Shown here in pieces: positions 1 to 9,890 of a DNA stretch of 35,117 bases. The stretch is taken from NCBI GenBank assembly GCA_003427395.1, contig BFEA01000536.1, positions 217,837-252,953 on the forward strand, given 5' to 3'. Every line of letters begins with the position of its first letter. Positions within the stretch are counted from its first letter, which is position 1. Origin of the DNA: Chara braunii (taxonomy: Eukaryota > Streptophyta > Charophyceae > Charales > Characeae). The notes beneath the pieces were generated by a model. It saw only the letters and a list, made by a program, of their open reading frames with translations. It did no database searches and was not told the DNA's origin. A program made the position numbers and the translations under genes.

Positions 1-344
1 GGGGGAGGTGCAGTGACTGGCCATTGCTCTGCGCTAACACCGCCGATTTCCCCCATTGCCAATGTCTGCCTTCCCCTCCTCACCGTGATGAGGGACTGGT
101 ACAACCTTGCTCTTGCATCACTACTGTGGTGCCAACCTACCCCGTGGGCTAGAGAGAGATCCGAGTTGGTTGGTGTTCCTCGTACTATACATAGACTAGC
201 GAGAGGATGGGATAGATGAGTACTGGCAAGAAGATGAGATAGATGAGAGTAGGATATAGCTTACTTTTAAAGAGAAAAAAAAATGGAAGCAGTTATGTGA
301 GTTGTCAAATCGGGATAGAGCAACACGAGCTCGAACTCGGGCGT
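1..344. other. Unannotated left edge
   Basis: No reading frame here resembles a known protein and I see no RNA gene. The only structure is at its right edge: TCGGGCG (337-343) pairs with CGCCCGA (350-356) around a 6-nt loop, directly at the start of the LTR-like repeat. The sequence may be the flank into which that repeat inserted. Confidence 0.5.
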
Positions 345-536
345 TGTGACGCCCGAACCTCATGCCCGACGCGACTTCTTGATCGGAGTGGGCTGTGGGC
401 CTGGAAGTGCGAGAAGGGGTGTGCCAAGGATTTTTGAGGAAGGAGGGGTGGAGTCCCAGGCCAGAACTGAGATCTCTTGTGGCAAGGTTTCAGGGGCATA
501 GGTGCAATAAGGCCAAGGGACGGGTTACTTTCGGTC
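345..536 (-). repeat. LTR-like repeat, copy 1
   Basis: The segment from 357 matches 30451-30626 in the same orientation with small indels; both share, for example, CTTCTTGATCGGAGTG and GGTGGAGTCCCAGG. Read on the minus strand it ends GGGCGTCACA, the kind of 3' end common in plant Ty3/gypsy LTRs. I therefore read it as a minus-strand LTR end, possibly the 3' LTR partner of the copy at 30.45 kb. The match stops at about 536, so the LTR is truncated or diverged. It could instead be a solo LTR from a related element. Confidence 0.5.
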
Positions 537-965
537 TTATGGCGATCGATGTCGTGCGGCGTAAGGTAGATGGTATGCGCGGTGTATTGCAGGTCGGCCG
601 ATCCGCCCGTTCTAGTGCTAGTGGTTCAAAAGAGGTCCGATTGCGAGGGCTGCGACTTCTATGGGCCGGGCCCGGCGGTTGCCGCGTCGTCTGCAATTTT
701 TGTACGGCGTATGGGGCCAATACGGGGCTCTGGAATTCCACGGCACCACTGTGAGTTGGTGGTAGGGAAGGAGAAAATGGAAGGGAGGGAAATTTGTGGC
801 GATAACGACGAAGCCGGGGGATATAAAATATTGTGTGTTATAAGTAGTCGGGTAGTCGGGACCCCTAGGATCGCTGGTTATGGCACGACGAAAGTCCCTG
901 GGCACAATTGATTTTCGGTTAGACAGAGAAATTCCGGGTATCTCCGCCTAAGATATTCTTCCTCC
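537..965. other. Gene-less stretch between LTR-like repeat and A repeat
   Basis: No protein-like frame is convincing. The plus strand holds a TATA-like word, GATATAAAATATTG, near 819. It may be chance, or promoter sequence if a plus-oriented transcript starts here. This stretch may be the rest of a diverged LTR, but it does not visibly match the sequence following the partner copy at 30.63 kb. Confidence 0.35.
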
Positions 966-1434
966 ATGGCTACTGAAGGGACTAGGAGTGTTGTCGCGTT
1001 GTTTGATGTGTGTGTGTGTGTGGTTTATTTTTGTGTTCGTTGTGGGGTGTATGCGTGGTGAGTGGGATACATCCTAGTCGACCGACGTCGAGTCGCGCTT
1101 GGGATTTCAGCCTCCCCAGTGCGTCGGTTCGCGTGCGGGTCCGATAGAGGCGTGGGACCACGCGTACCCCCTATGCTACCGCATACGAGAAACGCTCTCG
1201 GCTGGTCCACCTCTGCGACCGCAGCTGATTAGCTTTCGTACTGTGGACTGGTAGCTCGGCGGGGATACGCCCACCGAAGGGAGGTGATAACTCCCATAAG
1301 GTGGAGGTAAGTTGTGCCTCGCATAGGCCGTATCCTGTCGTAGGGGCTCGCGGGAGGTATGGTTGGCGCACTCGGCCGAAGCGGCTTGCGGAAACTCCAT
1401 GTATATTTGCGACGAGGATTAAGACCAACTCCTG
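966..1434 (+). repeat. A repeat, copy 1 (469 bp)
   Basis: This segment matches 16167-16635 directly (also 469 bp) and 16698-17181 in inverted orientation. It begins near ATGGCTACTGAAGG and ends CCAACTCCTGCG, directly before the M module. It contains a short TG microsatellite (about 1007-1022). Read on the minus strand, copies 1 and 2 keep a 61-codon open frame (1025-1210 and 16224-16409), and the inverted copy keeps a related one. I treat this as sequence conservation of the repeat, not proof of a protein. Here only the terminal 469 bp of the larger palindrome unit is present, or else A belongs to the 3' region of the Ty3 family. Confidence 0.75.
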
Positions 1435-1496
1435 CGTGACACGACTGGGAGGGTCCCGCGCTGCCTTGTGCGGTGCCGGACCGATGCGCTTCAACA
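1435..1496 (+). repeat. M module, copy 1 (hairpin-forming 62-bp repeat)
   Basis: The module starts CGTGAC and ends CGATGCGCTTCAACA. It recurs at 24276-24340 (same orientation) and 16636-16697 (inverted). Its centre folds as GGTCC-C-GCGCTGC, loop CTTGT, GCGGTGC-C-GGACC. Read on the minus strand it also gives an open frame with the peptide RIGPAPHKAARDPP, the same 14 residues as the copy at 24.3 kb. It can therefore be read either as the end of a coding region or as a structured terminus. Confidence 0.7.
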
Positions 1497-4068
1497 TGTG
1501 GCGTCGTTGCCGGGGATAACGGTTGCCCGTCGTTGTCCTTGGTGGAACGACATCCGGGTATGGGATTGTGAGAACTAGGCAAAATGGAAAGTTTTCTTTG
1601 GGCTTTTGTGGTTAATCGATTGATGGTGTTGGATAGAGACCGAGTGAGGATTGATTGTGTGAGATGGTTGTGGCTAGTGCAGTAATAATGGCGCAAGAAG
1701 GATAGACATTTTGTCTATGCGATCACGCACTCTAACTAGCATAATGGTAGGTGGAGTTGATACCCTCTTCTGACCTTAAGAGTTGGTGAGTTTTTGACGA
1801 TGCCTTGGGTGATTGATATGGCTAAGGTGAGATGAGGAAGTATCAGCACGGCTAAGTTCGATTATCGTGGTAAACCCCATGAGGTACTTATCATGACTAT
1901 AAGAGTTACCTAAGTGGTCATGAGAGTGAAGGGGTACTTTGATTTTAGAGTGAGGCAGAGGATGAGTAAGGGAGGCTATCTTGTCAGAAGTCATGGAAGG
2001 ACTTCGATGAGGGTTAGGCTAATGATGTTGAAAGTCTTTATGAGCATGGATCGGGATCATTGAGTCTGGGTTCTAAGTGGTTGTTCGGATTATATAGCCA
2101 TGAAAATGTGAGGTCTGCCATGCACAATGTGTTTGAGCTGGGCGTATAAAGCGGTGGATAGGAGTAGTGAGTACCATATTATGACCTCAATGGAAATGAC
2201 TACGGGAAGTAGTATATTTGCATGGCATCTTTTCATAAAAAGGGATATATGATCCTATAGGTAGTCGGAGTAACAGTGAAAGAGCTAACACTTAAACTAT
2301 TTTGTTGTTTTTGATAAGACAATAAGTTGTAATTGATGTTAGACCTTCGCTTGAACCTTTTCAGGTTTGGACCATCCACTTGAATCTATGGGGTTGGAGC
2401 TAAGGACTTGAGACTATTCTCTTCTAAGGGCATCTCTCCTGAGTCATATGTTGAACTGATCAATGTATGCCAGATTTTATGTAAGTAAGCTTGTTTAATG
2501 TCTAATTATGTGAGGCTACGTGCTTGATGTTATTATATGGTTATCCTTTCTAGGAATGTCTCTGCATGGGCTATTTATTTGAAGTATGTACTTGAACTTA
2601 TCAATCCGTAAAAATATTATGAGCGTCTCAAGTCCGATTATAGACTTATAATTATCTGTTAAGTTTGTATATTTGAATGGCTCTTCAAAGAGGGGTAGAA
2701 GCATTGCGCATAATCCACGTCTGATGCAGATTCAGAGGTGAATGGAGTGACCGCTTCCTTGAGATAAGTTCTTCTCGTAGAATGGTCAATGTGTTAGGTC
2801 TACCCTAAGGAGGGTGCAATCCTATGTTATCGTTCCCCTGAGAGATGACTTAGAAGAAGTTATAATATTGTCTTGTAAGTAGTAGTGAGACCCACGCCGG
2901 AACTATGTTCCTGGTGCATAATGGGATGTTGTTGTTCTACTTTTTGTGATAAAATGACTACACTACTATTGAATAGGAGGGAAATTTGTGAGCCTTGTTA
3001 GACCATGGTCTATAAGGGAAGTGGCTACTTCTTGTCACAGAAAAGTAAGGGGTGAATCCCCAACTATTTTTGTGTCAAGTGGGTTCACCAACACAGGACG
3101 GGGTGGCACCACCCGAAGCATGTATGGTGAGGCTGTTTATTTTATTGGCAAGGGTCTGCAAGGAACAAACGCTGAAATCGGAGGGAGAAGCAGTGAGGCT
3201 TGATCCTTGAGTGGGACTTGGGGATTTAAGATGTTATTCTTTCTGAAAAGGATTACAGTGCCCCTCGCCACGGTATACTTCTGTCAAAGTCAGAGGAGTA
3301 AAGTGTGGTACTCTCACAAGAACTATGTCTGAGAGTACTAACTGTTGACAATCATATCTCTGATCATAATGTGTCTATCATATGTTATGTCTGTTGATAT
3401 AGGTCTGTCGTTATGAGATATTTGTATATCCTTTAAGTAACTGACTAGCTTGATGTGTTTTGATTATTATGAATAGTATTGTTGTCAGTTACTATGGTAA
3501 TATATCATTTTCCATGAGTATTATAATTATGAATTTTTTATATCTATGAATGCAATGATATCGTGATATATTACCATTATTATTTTCTCTAAGCTGGATG
3601 GTCGTAAACACTGGAAATGATGTATTTTAAGGAAAGATGATCTGAAGTCGAGGCTTCAGGGATAGGGATTGTCAAGTATGATTATCAACATGATAACGGA
3701 AGGTGTATGCTGGGCGTTTTTCTGTGATGGGCAGAACCCAGACTAGAGCGACGACAACTCAGGATGCCTTATGCTAGGGAAAATCCCAGTGTGGCCTTGC
3801 CCGTCAAAAAGGAAAATGGGCTCAAGATTTCCTTGTCGAGGCGAGTCAAGGAAGGAGAGTATGTCTCTTCCTGGTGGGGCGTGTCGATAGACAAGGAGAT
3901 CTTTATCTGGATCGAGTCTGGCTTTGATGATGACCAAAAGTGTGCGATTGTGAGAGTAATGTTATATGCTCCATCATCCTTCTGGGTCTTACACGGGATT
4001 GAGCTGGCGCTTGGGCATGGAAGCCTGCTCGCAAGACCCTTGGGGATAGCTGAGGGAGCTGCAACAAA
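1497..4068. other. Long stretch without recognisable gene
   Basis: All frames are heavily interrupted and nothing resembles a known protein. Structure is limited to an inverted repeat at 3494-3577 and a run of small perfect hairpins near 3050-3110, for example GGGGTGAATCCCC and GGGTGGCACCACCC. The open frame at 3764-4072 has no recognisable motif. Confidence 0.5.
3494..3577. repeat. AT-rich inverted repeat, 14-bp perfect arms
   Basis: ATGGTAATATATCA (3494-3507) is exactly complementary to TGATATATTACCAT (3564-3577), around a 56-nt AT-rich spacer. It could be a tiny MITE remnant or a cruciform or stem-loop. I see no clear target-site duplication, so its class is open. Confidence 0.5.
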
Positions 4069-4548
4069 ATGAGCGAGGTCTTTGAAGGAGAGGAGCAGGT
4101 GGAGACCCGTATAGAGATCAAATGTGTCGAAGAGTTCGCACTTCCTTCAGCCTCATTGAGAGTTGTCTTGCCTGAGTTCCTAATATAAAAGTGTTTTGGG
4201 GGCCAGGCAAGGGTAGAGGCTGCAGCAGAGGTCGTGGTGAGGGTGCGAGAATGAGGATATGCAAGGTACACGTGCGAGTTGGTGCATGGCATGTATCTGG
4301 ACCAGAGATTCTTGCCCCATGGTCAAAGGCTTAGGAATATGGTCAATATTATTGATGCCTATGCTGACTCCCATGATCCAGATGACAAGGCTGCGAATTG
4401 GAACGAAATTTGTGCGGTAGTGGGCCGGTAGAGAGTACCCTCATACTCTGCCAAGCGCGTCTCTCGCAAGCTTGTCTACAATCACTTTGCTATGTGATAC
4501 GCGTGCGAGGGTCAGAAATATTTGTAGCCTCGATTACTGGTTACTTAT
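4069..4548 (+). pseudogene. Decayed gag-like gene, 5' part (before hAT insertion)
   Basis: Several short frames here look protein-coding but are not joined. 4069-4188 is an acidic 39-residue frame. A Gly/Arg-rich patch follows at about 4195-4245. 4255-4431 is an uninterrupted 58-codon frame containing DAYADSHDPDDKAANWNEI. It continues after TAG through SAKRVSRKLVYNHFAM, a TGA, and YACEGQKYL to the hAT insertion at 4549. The stops are what G:C to A:T transitions would produce from Gln or Trp codons. Linking this part to the zinc-knuckle frame at 6.8 kb as one gag gene rests on shared strand, order and decay, and is inference. The protein family is not recognised. Confidence 0.4.
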
Positions 4549-5192
4549 CAGAGGTGGCAATTGGGTAACCGTTGCCCGTACCTGACCGTACCCAACTGTA
4601 ACCGACAGGTTATGGGCAGGTACGTGTACCCTTCCGGAGGGGGCCACGGGTATGGGCAAGCATAAAAATCTTATTTGTAGATTTCGGGGCAGACATGGTT
4701 GCACTGCGTGAAGATCACGGGCAGGCATGGGCGGGTACTGGCAGTGAAAAGGAAAAAAACGCAGGTATGGGCGGGCAAGAAAAAAAAAAAAAAAGCATGG
4801 GTACAACCGTTATAGGGTGGTGAAAAAAAAAAATCAGATGGGTATGGGTGGGTAAGCAATTTTGTCGGGTAACCGTACGTGATATCCACCTCCCCCCCCC
4901 TTCCCTTCTTCCCAGGAAATATGCAGACCGGCGTAGCTGTATTTTTCTTAAGCACAATTTTTTTTCTGGGCACGAATGGTGAGAAAAATATTTCAGGAAA
5001 TAGCCTCCCAACTTTGAAATTTGCCACTGTCGAAATTGGAAGGCTCCAGCCTCGCCTCAGGGAACTCCCCCTTGGAAATTGACCGCCCGTTATGGTTGAA
5101 CCTACCGCCCTTTTGTGTGTGCATGCCACTGCATGACCATCGTTCGGTCGTCGTGGTTGTACCCGCTGTCGTTCTGTGTGTGTTGGACGACC

Positions 5193-5194
<2 letters not shown>

Positions 5195-5254
<60 letters not shown>
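5195..5254 (+). repeat. (GA)30 microsatellite inside the hAT element
   Basis: Sixty uninterrupted bases of GA dinucleotide lie inside the transposon. Open frames of alternating Arg-Glu or Ser-Leu across it are artefacts of the repeat. Its perfection in an otherwise old element suggests recent expansion. Confidence 0.95.
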
Positions 5255-5256
<2 letters not shown>

Positions 5257-5336
5257 AGGTAAGTCTTCAACCCTGTGGCTGGCCTCACGCTATTTTCATC
5301 GATAGGATGAGCAAAATCGAATGAATCTTCCACGGA

Positions 5337-5500
5337 GGGCAGAGGGGATAGGGGGCGGCTGGGGGCGGTTAGGGGAGGTTGGGGATGGTTAGTCGCGATA
5401 AGGGGCGGTTAGGGGCGGTTGGGGACATTTAGGGGCAGTTAGGGGCGGTTGAGGACAGTTNTAGGGGCGGTTGAGGACAGTTATGGGTGGTTAGGGGAGG
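5337..5500 (+). repeat. GGGGCGGTT short tandem repeats
   Basis: Degenerate units of about 10 nt (variants of TAGGGGCGGT and TTGGGGACAGT) recur more than a dozen times. They contain many runs of four or more G, so the plus strand has strong G-quadruplex potential. Repeats in hAT elements often bind the transposase; that role is inference here. Confidence 0.8.
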
Positions 5501-5861
5501 GTGGGTCACAAGTGTGGATGGTTATGGGTGGGTGCATACAATTGTGGGTGGGTACATGTGGGTAGGGATGAAAACAAAATTGCTTGGGTACGGTACATGT
5601 GGTTAACAAAAGGTTTGGGTGCAGGTGGCCATGGATAGTTTTGAAACAGAAAGTCCATGGGCAGTTATGGGCAGTTACAGTCTGAAGGGGTTCAGGTAGG
5701 GCAGGTACGGGTACACTTTTTTTTTTTTTTAGCATGTAAGGGTGGGTAAAGGTCCGGTAGACCATCTATACAGTGGGTATGGGTGGATAGTTTTCAAAGA
5801 GGGTATGGGTAGGTAAGGTACAGGTATTCAAAAAATCCTAGTTGCCACCTCTGCTGCTTAT

Positions 5862-6773
5862 GGCTAATTGTAAAAAACTCTGCTTATGTGGGATGTATAT
5901 TGTCCGTAGAACCCTCTAGTTAAAGTTAGGATCAAATTGTGTGAATGGGAAGAGGGTTAGTGTGAGTTGAGTATTAATCACCTCTATTATTTTTTTGTTT
6001 TGAGCTTCCTTGCGTCACAACTTGATGATCGATTGTTTGTCATGCGTGTCAGGCCAGTACCAACATCATGGTTGAAGAAAGTGGTTTTGGTAAAATTTTG
6101 GTTTGGAGGAGCACGTGCCTACGAAAAGGCGATGTGAAGCATGTTGTTGGTTCAAGGAAGGAATTTATCCGCTTTCCTATGACTTCGCTCTCGCGAAGAT
6201 GTGGGACGAAAAGGTGATGTGAAGCATGTTGTTGTTGTTCGTCTGCGAAGAGCTGAGTGACGAGGTGTATACTCTCGTGTTAAAGTCGCGGACCTGGGAT
6301 GGGCTGGAGGCTTCACTAAAATCGAGGTTTCTTGATGATAGGACGGAATGCCAACTCGGTGAAGGCCCCATGCAGCCAGTCGGGTTGCGTTAACACAAGG
6401 GGAATTAAGTGGTATAAAAAGGCAAGTTGGGATATTGGAAGAGAGGTTGACGCAACTAGAAAGAGTCAGGCGTGGCAAGAGGAAGGTTTACGAAGGAATA
6501 TCGAGTAGACCGGTTGGGCAGGATGGAGCAGAGACAAGGGGGGATGAGCGGGACTCACTCCTCCGTAGAGGAACCCCGAAGAGGCGAACTTGCGCCTCGG
6601 AGAGAGATGGAGGCGAGGGGATGATTGAGATAAAGGAGGAGCAGGAATCTAGCATAGCCCCACCTGTTATTACGTCTGATCCAAAGAGGGAGCTCATTAA
6701 CGTGGAAGCATCATCATCTGCAAATCCGAAGGAGCAAAGGAGTAAGAGGTGGCGAGAGCACTGAGCGAAGATA
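5862..6773 (+). pseudogene. Decayed gag-like gene, middle part
   Basis: Protein-like segments on the plus strand run from about 5.95 to 6.76 kb, separated by frameshifts and stops. One frame contains PTSWLKKVVLVKFWFGGARA. Another (about 6222-6393) contains EELSDEVYTLVLKSRTWDGL. A third (6387-6764) contains LEERLTQLERV, heptad-like and coiled-coil prone, and leads across one TGA into the zinc knuckle. A 30-bp segment is duplicated 85 bp apart (6121-6150 and 6206-6235), which shifts the frame. Order and composition fit a retrotransposon capsid region followed by a linker, but I cannot name the family. Confidence 0.45.
6121..6235 (+). repeat. 85-bp direct duplication inside the gag-like relic
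   Basis: ACGAAAAGGCGATGTGAAGC and the next 10 bases (6121-6150) recur at 6206-6235 with at most two changes. The offset of 85 is not a multiple of three, so the duplication alone breaks the reading frame. Skipping one copy joins the flanking protein-like segments, consistent with a mutation after the gene died. Confidence 0.7.
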
Positions 6774-7309
6774 GTGTGTGATTGTTGTGGGAGGATTGAC
6801 CATGCCGCTCAGGGATGTAAAGAAAAGGGGGTGACAGGGGTAAAAGGGGAACATGAACCTCCCAAGCTGACGAAGGCGCAACGGAAAGCGAGAAACCTGG
6901 CCCTGGGAGGCCAAGGTACTGGAAAGGGGCAATTCTCCCGACAAGTAAGAGCCACGCCGCGAGAATTAGGAGGCGAACCAGCAAAGGAGGGGCCTCCACC
7001 GATTGAGCGGGCATTGTATGGGCAGTGGACTCCATGCGGTCAAGTGGGACCAAGGGCTGTATATACTTCATACCCGCCCTGGATGCAAGGCAGTTGTTTG
7101 GGCCCACAAATAAGTATAATGCCGCCAGGGCCTCCTGCAGCCCAGACTCGACCAATTCTGCTTATGGGGCTGTTGCAACCACCGACAAAATAAGTGTCAC
7201 AAGGCGACGTGGCCGGTGGAGGAAGCCAAAGGCAGGAAGCTGCAAGAGACCGCGGGGATGGAGGGCGCAACAGTAGAGGACGAGGTGGCGGCAGAGGAGG
7301 CACTTGAGG
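6774..7309 (+). pseudogene. Gag nucleocapsid relic: CCHC zinc knuckle plus Gly/Arg tail
   Basis: The frame opens with CDCCGRIDHAAQGC, a C-X2-C-X4-H-X4-C zinc knuckle that binds nucleic acid in retroelement Gag proteins. A basic segment (KAQRKARN) and a Pro-rich stretch follow. One TAA (7191-7193) interrupts the frame, which continues to a Gly/Arg-rich end (RGRGGGRGG) and a TGA at 7307-7309. The same frame is open upstream to about 6387 apart from one TGA at 6762-6764. A second short coding-like frame follows to about 7489. No protease or reverse transcriptase follows, so this is an orphan gag. A cellular zinc-knuckle protein is a weaker alternative. Confidence 0.6.
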
Positions 7310-7489
7310 GTGTGATGAGCGTCAGCAAAACCATAAGTGGAATGCAGAGAAGAAAAATGTCTGATGTGCGATGGTTCGGATGGTAGTTGGGTGGGTCAAG
7401 CAACCAAGAGTACGGGAAGGGAGGATAGAATGGTCAAAAGCTGTGAAAGGTAATAAGGGGATGGGGTTAGAAAGAGTGTGGTAGTGTGA

Positions 7490-9890
7490 AGAGAGGAGTA
7501 GCCCTAACTTTTAAGTCTGGAAAGTATAGTACAGCGAGAAGATAGTCCTAGTCGTTTTGGCTTGTTTTACCTTTAGTAGATTCAGTCGTGTATACGGGAA
7601 CGTGGGACGAGGATAGCAGGTTAACCGATTGTATGATTTTAATTTTGTACTTTGTTCGGCAAGGAACCTGACAATATGCCAAGAGGGTTTCGTATTAATG
7701 GTCCGGTAAGATAATCCGAGTTGTCGTCAGGAGGAACCCCAATAGAACAACTGTATATGTGGGGTGCGTTTGGCCCGCATCAGATCGAATTATTGGAATG
7801 TCTCCAGTAGATAGAGCAAGGAGTGACCCTAAGGACATTGTTACGAAATAAAAACCTATTCTACTCGGCCTATTGATTGAGAGAAAAAGATATGGGACCT
7901 ACTTCGCGTCTAAGTCCAGATGATTGTACAAGTGTGAGAGGTATGAGAGGTTTGGGAAGAAACCTCAGCGTGTGTGAGGTAGACTCTCTAACCTAGAAGT
8001 GTAGTTTGTAAGACTTGTGTAGGAATGATTCGTAGTCTTACTTTTCTTTGATATTTGGATATGTCTTGGGTTACTTGGGTCCCTCTGAATTGAGGGGTGT
8101 GATTACGTCTTGATCAAGACTGTTTTAGTTTTAGTTCTGGTCAGGGAGGCCACAATTTTTGTGTATAATACTGGTGACAGTTTGAGTTGAGATTGTTCAA
8201 CGCTCTGTGTTCAAAGATTATGATTGTTTGGATTTTGAGTTGGGATGTTGTACCCCTGTGTATATATTGAGTTGAGATTTTTTCTTAGACTACTATTTGT
8301 ATATGACGATCACAATCACTCTCACATGTGTGGTTTTATCCTGATGTATGATGGTTTTGTGTGAGAGATGTACAAGAAACATGTGTTTCGTGAATGTGAA
8401 TAGATGTGAACTGTCTACTACTCTTCGGTATACTCGTGCGATCTGCCCACGGGCGGGTAATAGGGCTGTGTATAAGGAGAGGGAGTGCAGTCTGTTTTTG
8501 TGAAAGTGTGAGAATCCTAAGGGATTTATGGGTCTTTAAGACTCGAGCGCTTACCATGCCGAATGTTTATTGATTGAGTTGTGGTAATGACTCATAAGTT
8601 GGTCTTTCAGTTTGAGTTGTTTTATGGTTGAGACACCTTCAAGTGGGAAGGTGGTCTTGTGCTTCTGGGAAGACTCATCATCAGAGAGGAAAAGTGAAAG
8701 TTCATCCTAAACAAAGAAGGGATGGCTGGGAGACCTATTGAGTGAAGAGTGGTTAATAAATTTTATGGCATGGTAAGTTGGTTTTGGATGATATAGTCTG
8801 ACGAGGAGGACCACGTTTTGCTTGGTTATTGGTGAAATTTTTGTAAAGGTCGCAAGTCAGTGCATTCGACAGATGTCATTCGGATGTGTAGCTTGCTGTC
8901 TCTGATCAAGTCAAGGGGCCACGACCTTGTGAACCTGGCGGTGAATTTGTTTGTGATTGTGAGAAGGGTGTCGTGCTCTCTATATTGTCCCATAGGGAGT
9001 TGGTAAACACCTTTAAAAGTGAGACAGACCCCTGCGCAGTCCCGCAGTGGGCCTGTGGTCTGTTTTGCGATGCACCGTTTAAACACTTGTGCTAATCCTA
9101 AGGCCTATTGAGGAAGACCAAGCTAAACGGTAAACTTGAAGTTTAGTGTCGCTAGGGCGCAACCCCTAGCGAATGGCTGCGGGCCCACGTCTACCGAAGG
9201 GGTAAGAGTTTAAGGGGTATGCACGCCTCAGGGAATTACTCCTGCGGGATGGCGTGGGATAAGAGTCGAGTTTTTTTTAAGTCCTGATTGAATGCTTATC
9301 AAGAGAAAGCTTATCGTGGCCCAACCTGCGAGGGCTGTACAACTAAAATAACAACGCGGTGGGCCGTAGATCTGGCTCGATCAACCAGACTATGGTGGGT
9401 CAAGATGAAGACCTAGCATTTCTGTACTAGACTGCAGAAAGAGCTGAGATGAGATTTAAGTGTATATATGTGTATATAGTTGATTGTGAGGATTCTCGAG
9501 AGGAAGGCGAGAGTGTCTTCTAAGGTCTCGGTTAAGGTCCGCGTCCCTAGTTATGACTCTGCTTGTGGGGAAGAGACTAATTGGGACACTCAACGAAAAA
9601 TCGGCGTTTGTCTAGGACAAAGGGGAGAGGACGGTTGTGAGGGTCTTTGGAACTTATGGTGTAGTACCGATGCGTTGTACACCGACGTCCTAGTGTCAGG
9701 ACAATAGAGACCCAGGTTAAAACTCTGGCAGCATATAGTTGTGTTGGCATGGTTTGATGGAGGCCTCGAACCTGAGTCTGTCGGCAAATCGGATTGGTTC
9801 CTTTCTCGTCAGCATTTTGAATTATGGTTCAACTGATAGCTTTTTGATTTGGCGAAGCGACGGGGACATTGCTTAATATGGTCCGGTAAG
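7490..9890. other. Stretch without recognisable gene; a few hairpins
   Basis: No convincing coding region. The frames at 8826-9086 and 9480-9707 show no motif. Clear secondary structure appears at 9150-9171 (CGCTAGGG pairing with CCCTAGCG) and 9222-9256 (CACGCC...GGCGTG enclosing CAGG...CCTG). This hairpin-rich character resembles the palindrome arm that starts at 9891, but I find no inverted partner for it. Confidence 0.45.

Larger units (their letters stand above)
4549..5853. mobile_element. Non-autonomous hAT-like DNA transposon
   Basis: The 12-bp termini CAGAGGTGGCAA (4549-4560) and TTGCCACCTCTG (5842-5853) are perfect inverted repeats, with the CAG-type start and GGTGGCAA continuation usual for plant hAT elements. 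Flanking 8-mers TTACTTAT (4541-4548) and CTGCTTAT (5854-5861) agree at six of eight positions. Both differences are transitions, as expected for an aged 8-bp target-site duplication. The interior encodes no transposase. It holds repeated GGGTATGGG words near both ends, a (GA)30 microsatellite and a block of GGGGCGGTT repeats, so it is a 1.3-kb non-autonomous derivative. It splits the gag-like relic. One base (5461) is unresolved. Confidence 0.85.

Noticed and set aside
395-754. Plus-strand frame of 119 codons over the LTR-like repeat
   Set aside because: The opposite strand is equally open, there is no motif, and the frame is not kept in the second repeat copy.
4671-5333. Long minus-strand open frame of 220 codons across the hAT element
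   Set aside because: It is open only because of the GA microsatellite and low-complexity sequence; it encodes Ser-Leu repeats and homopolymer Phe.
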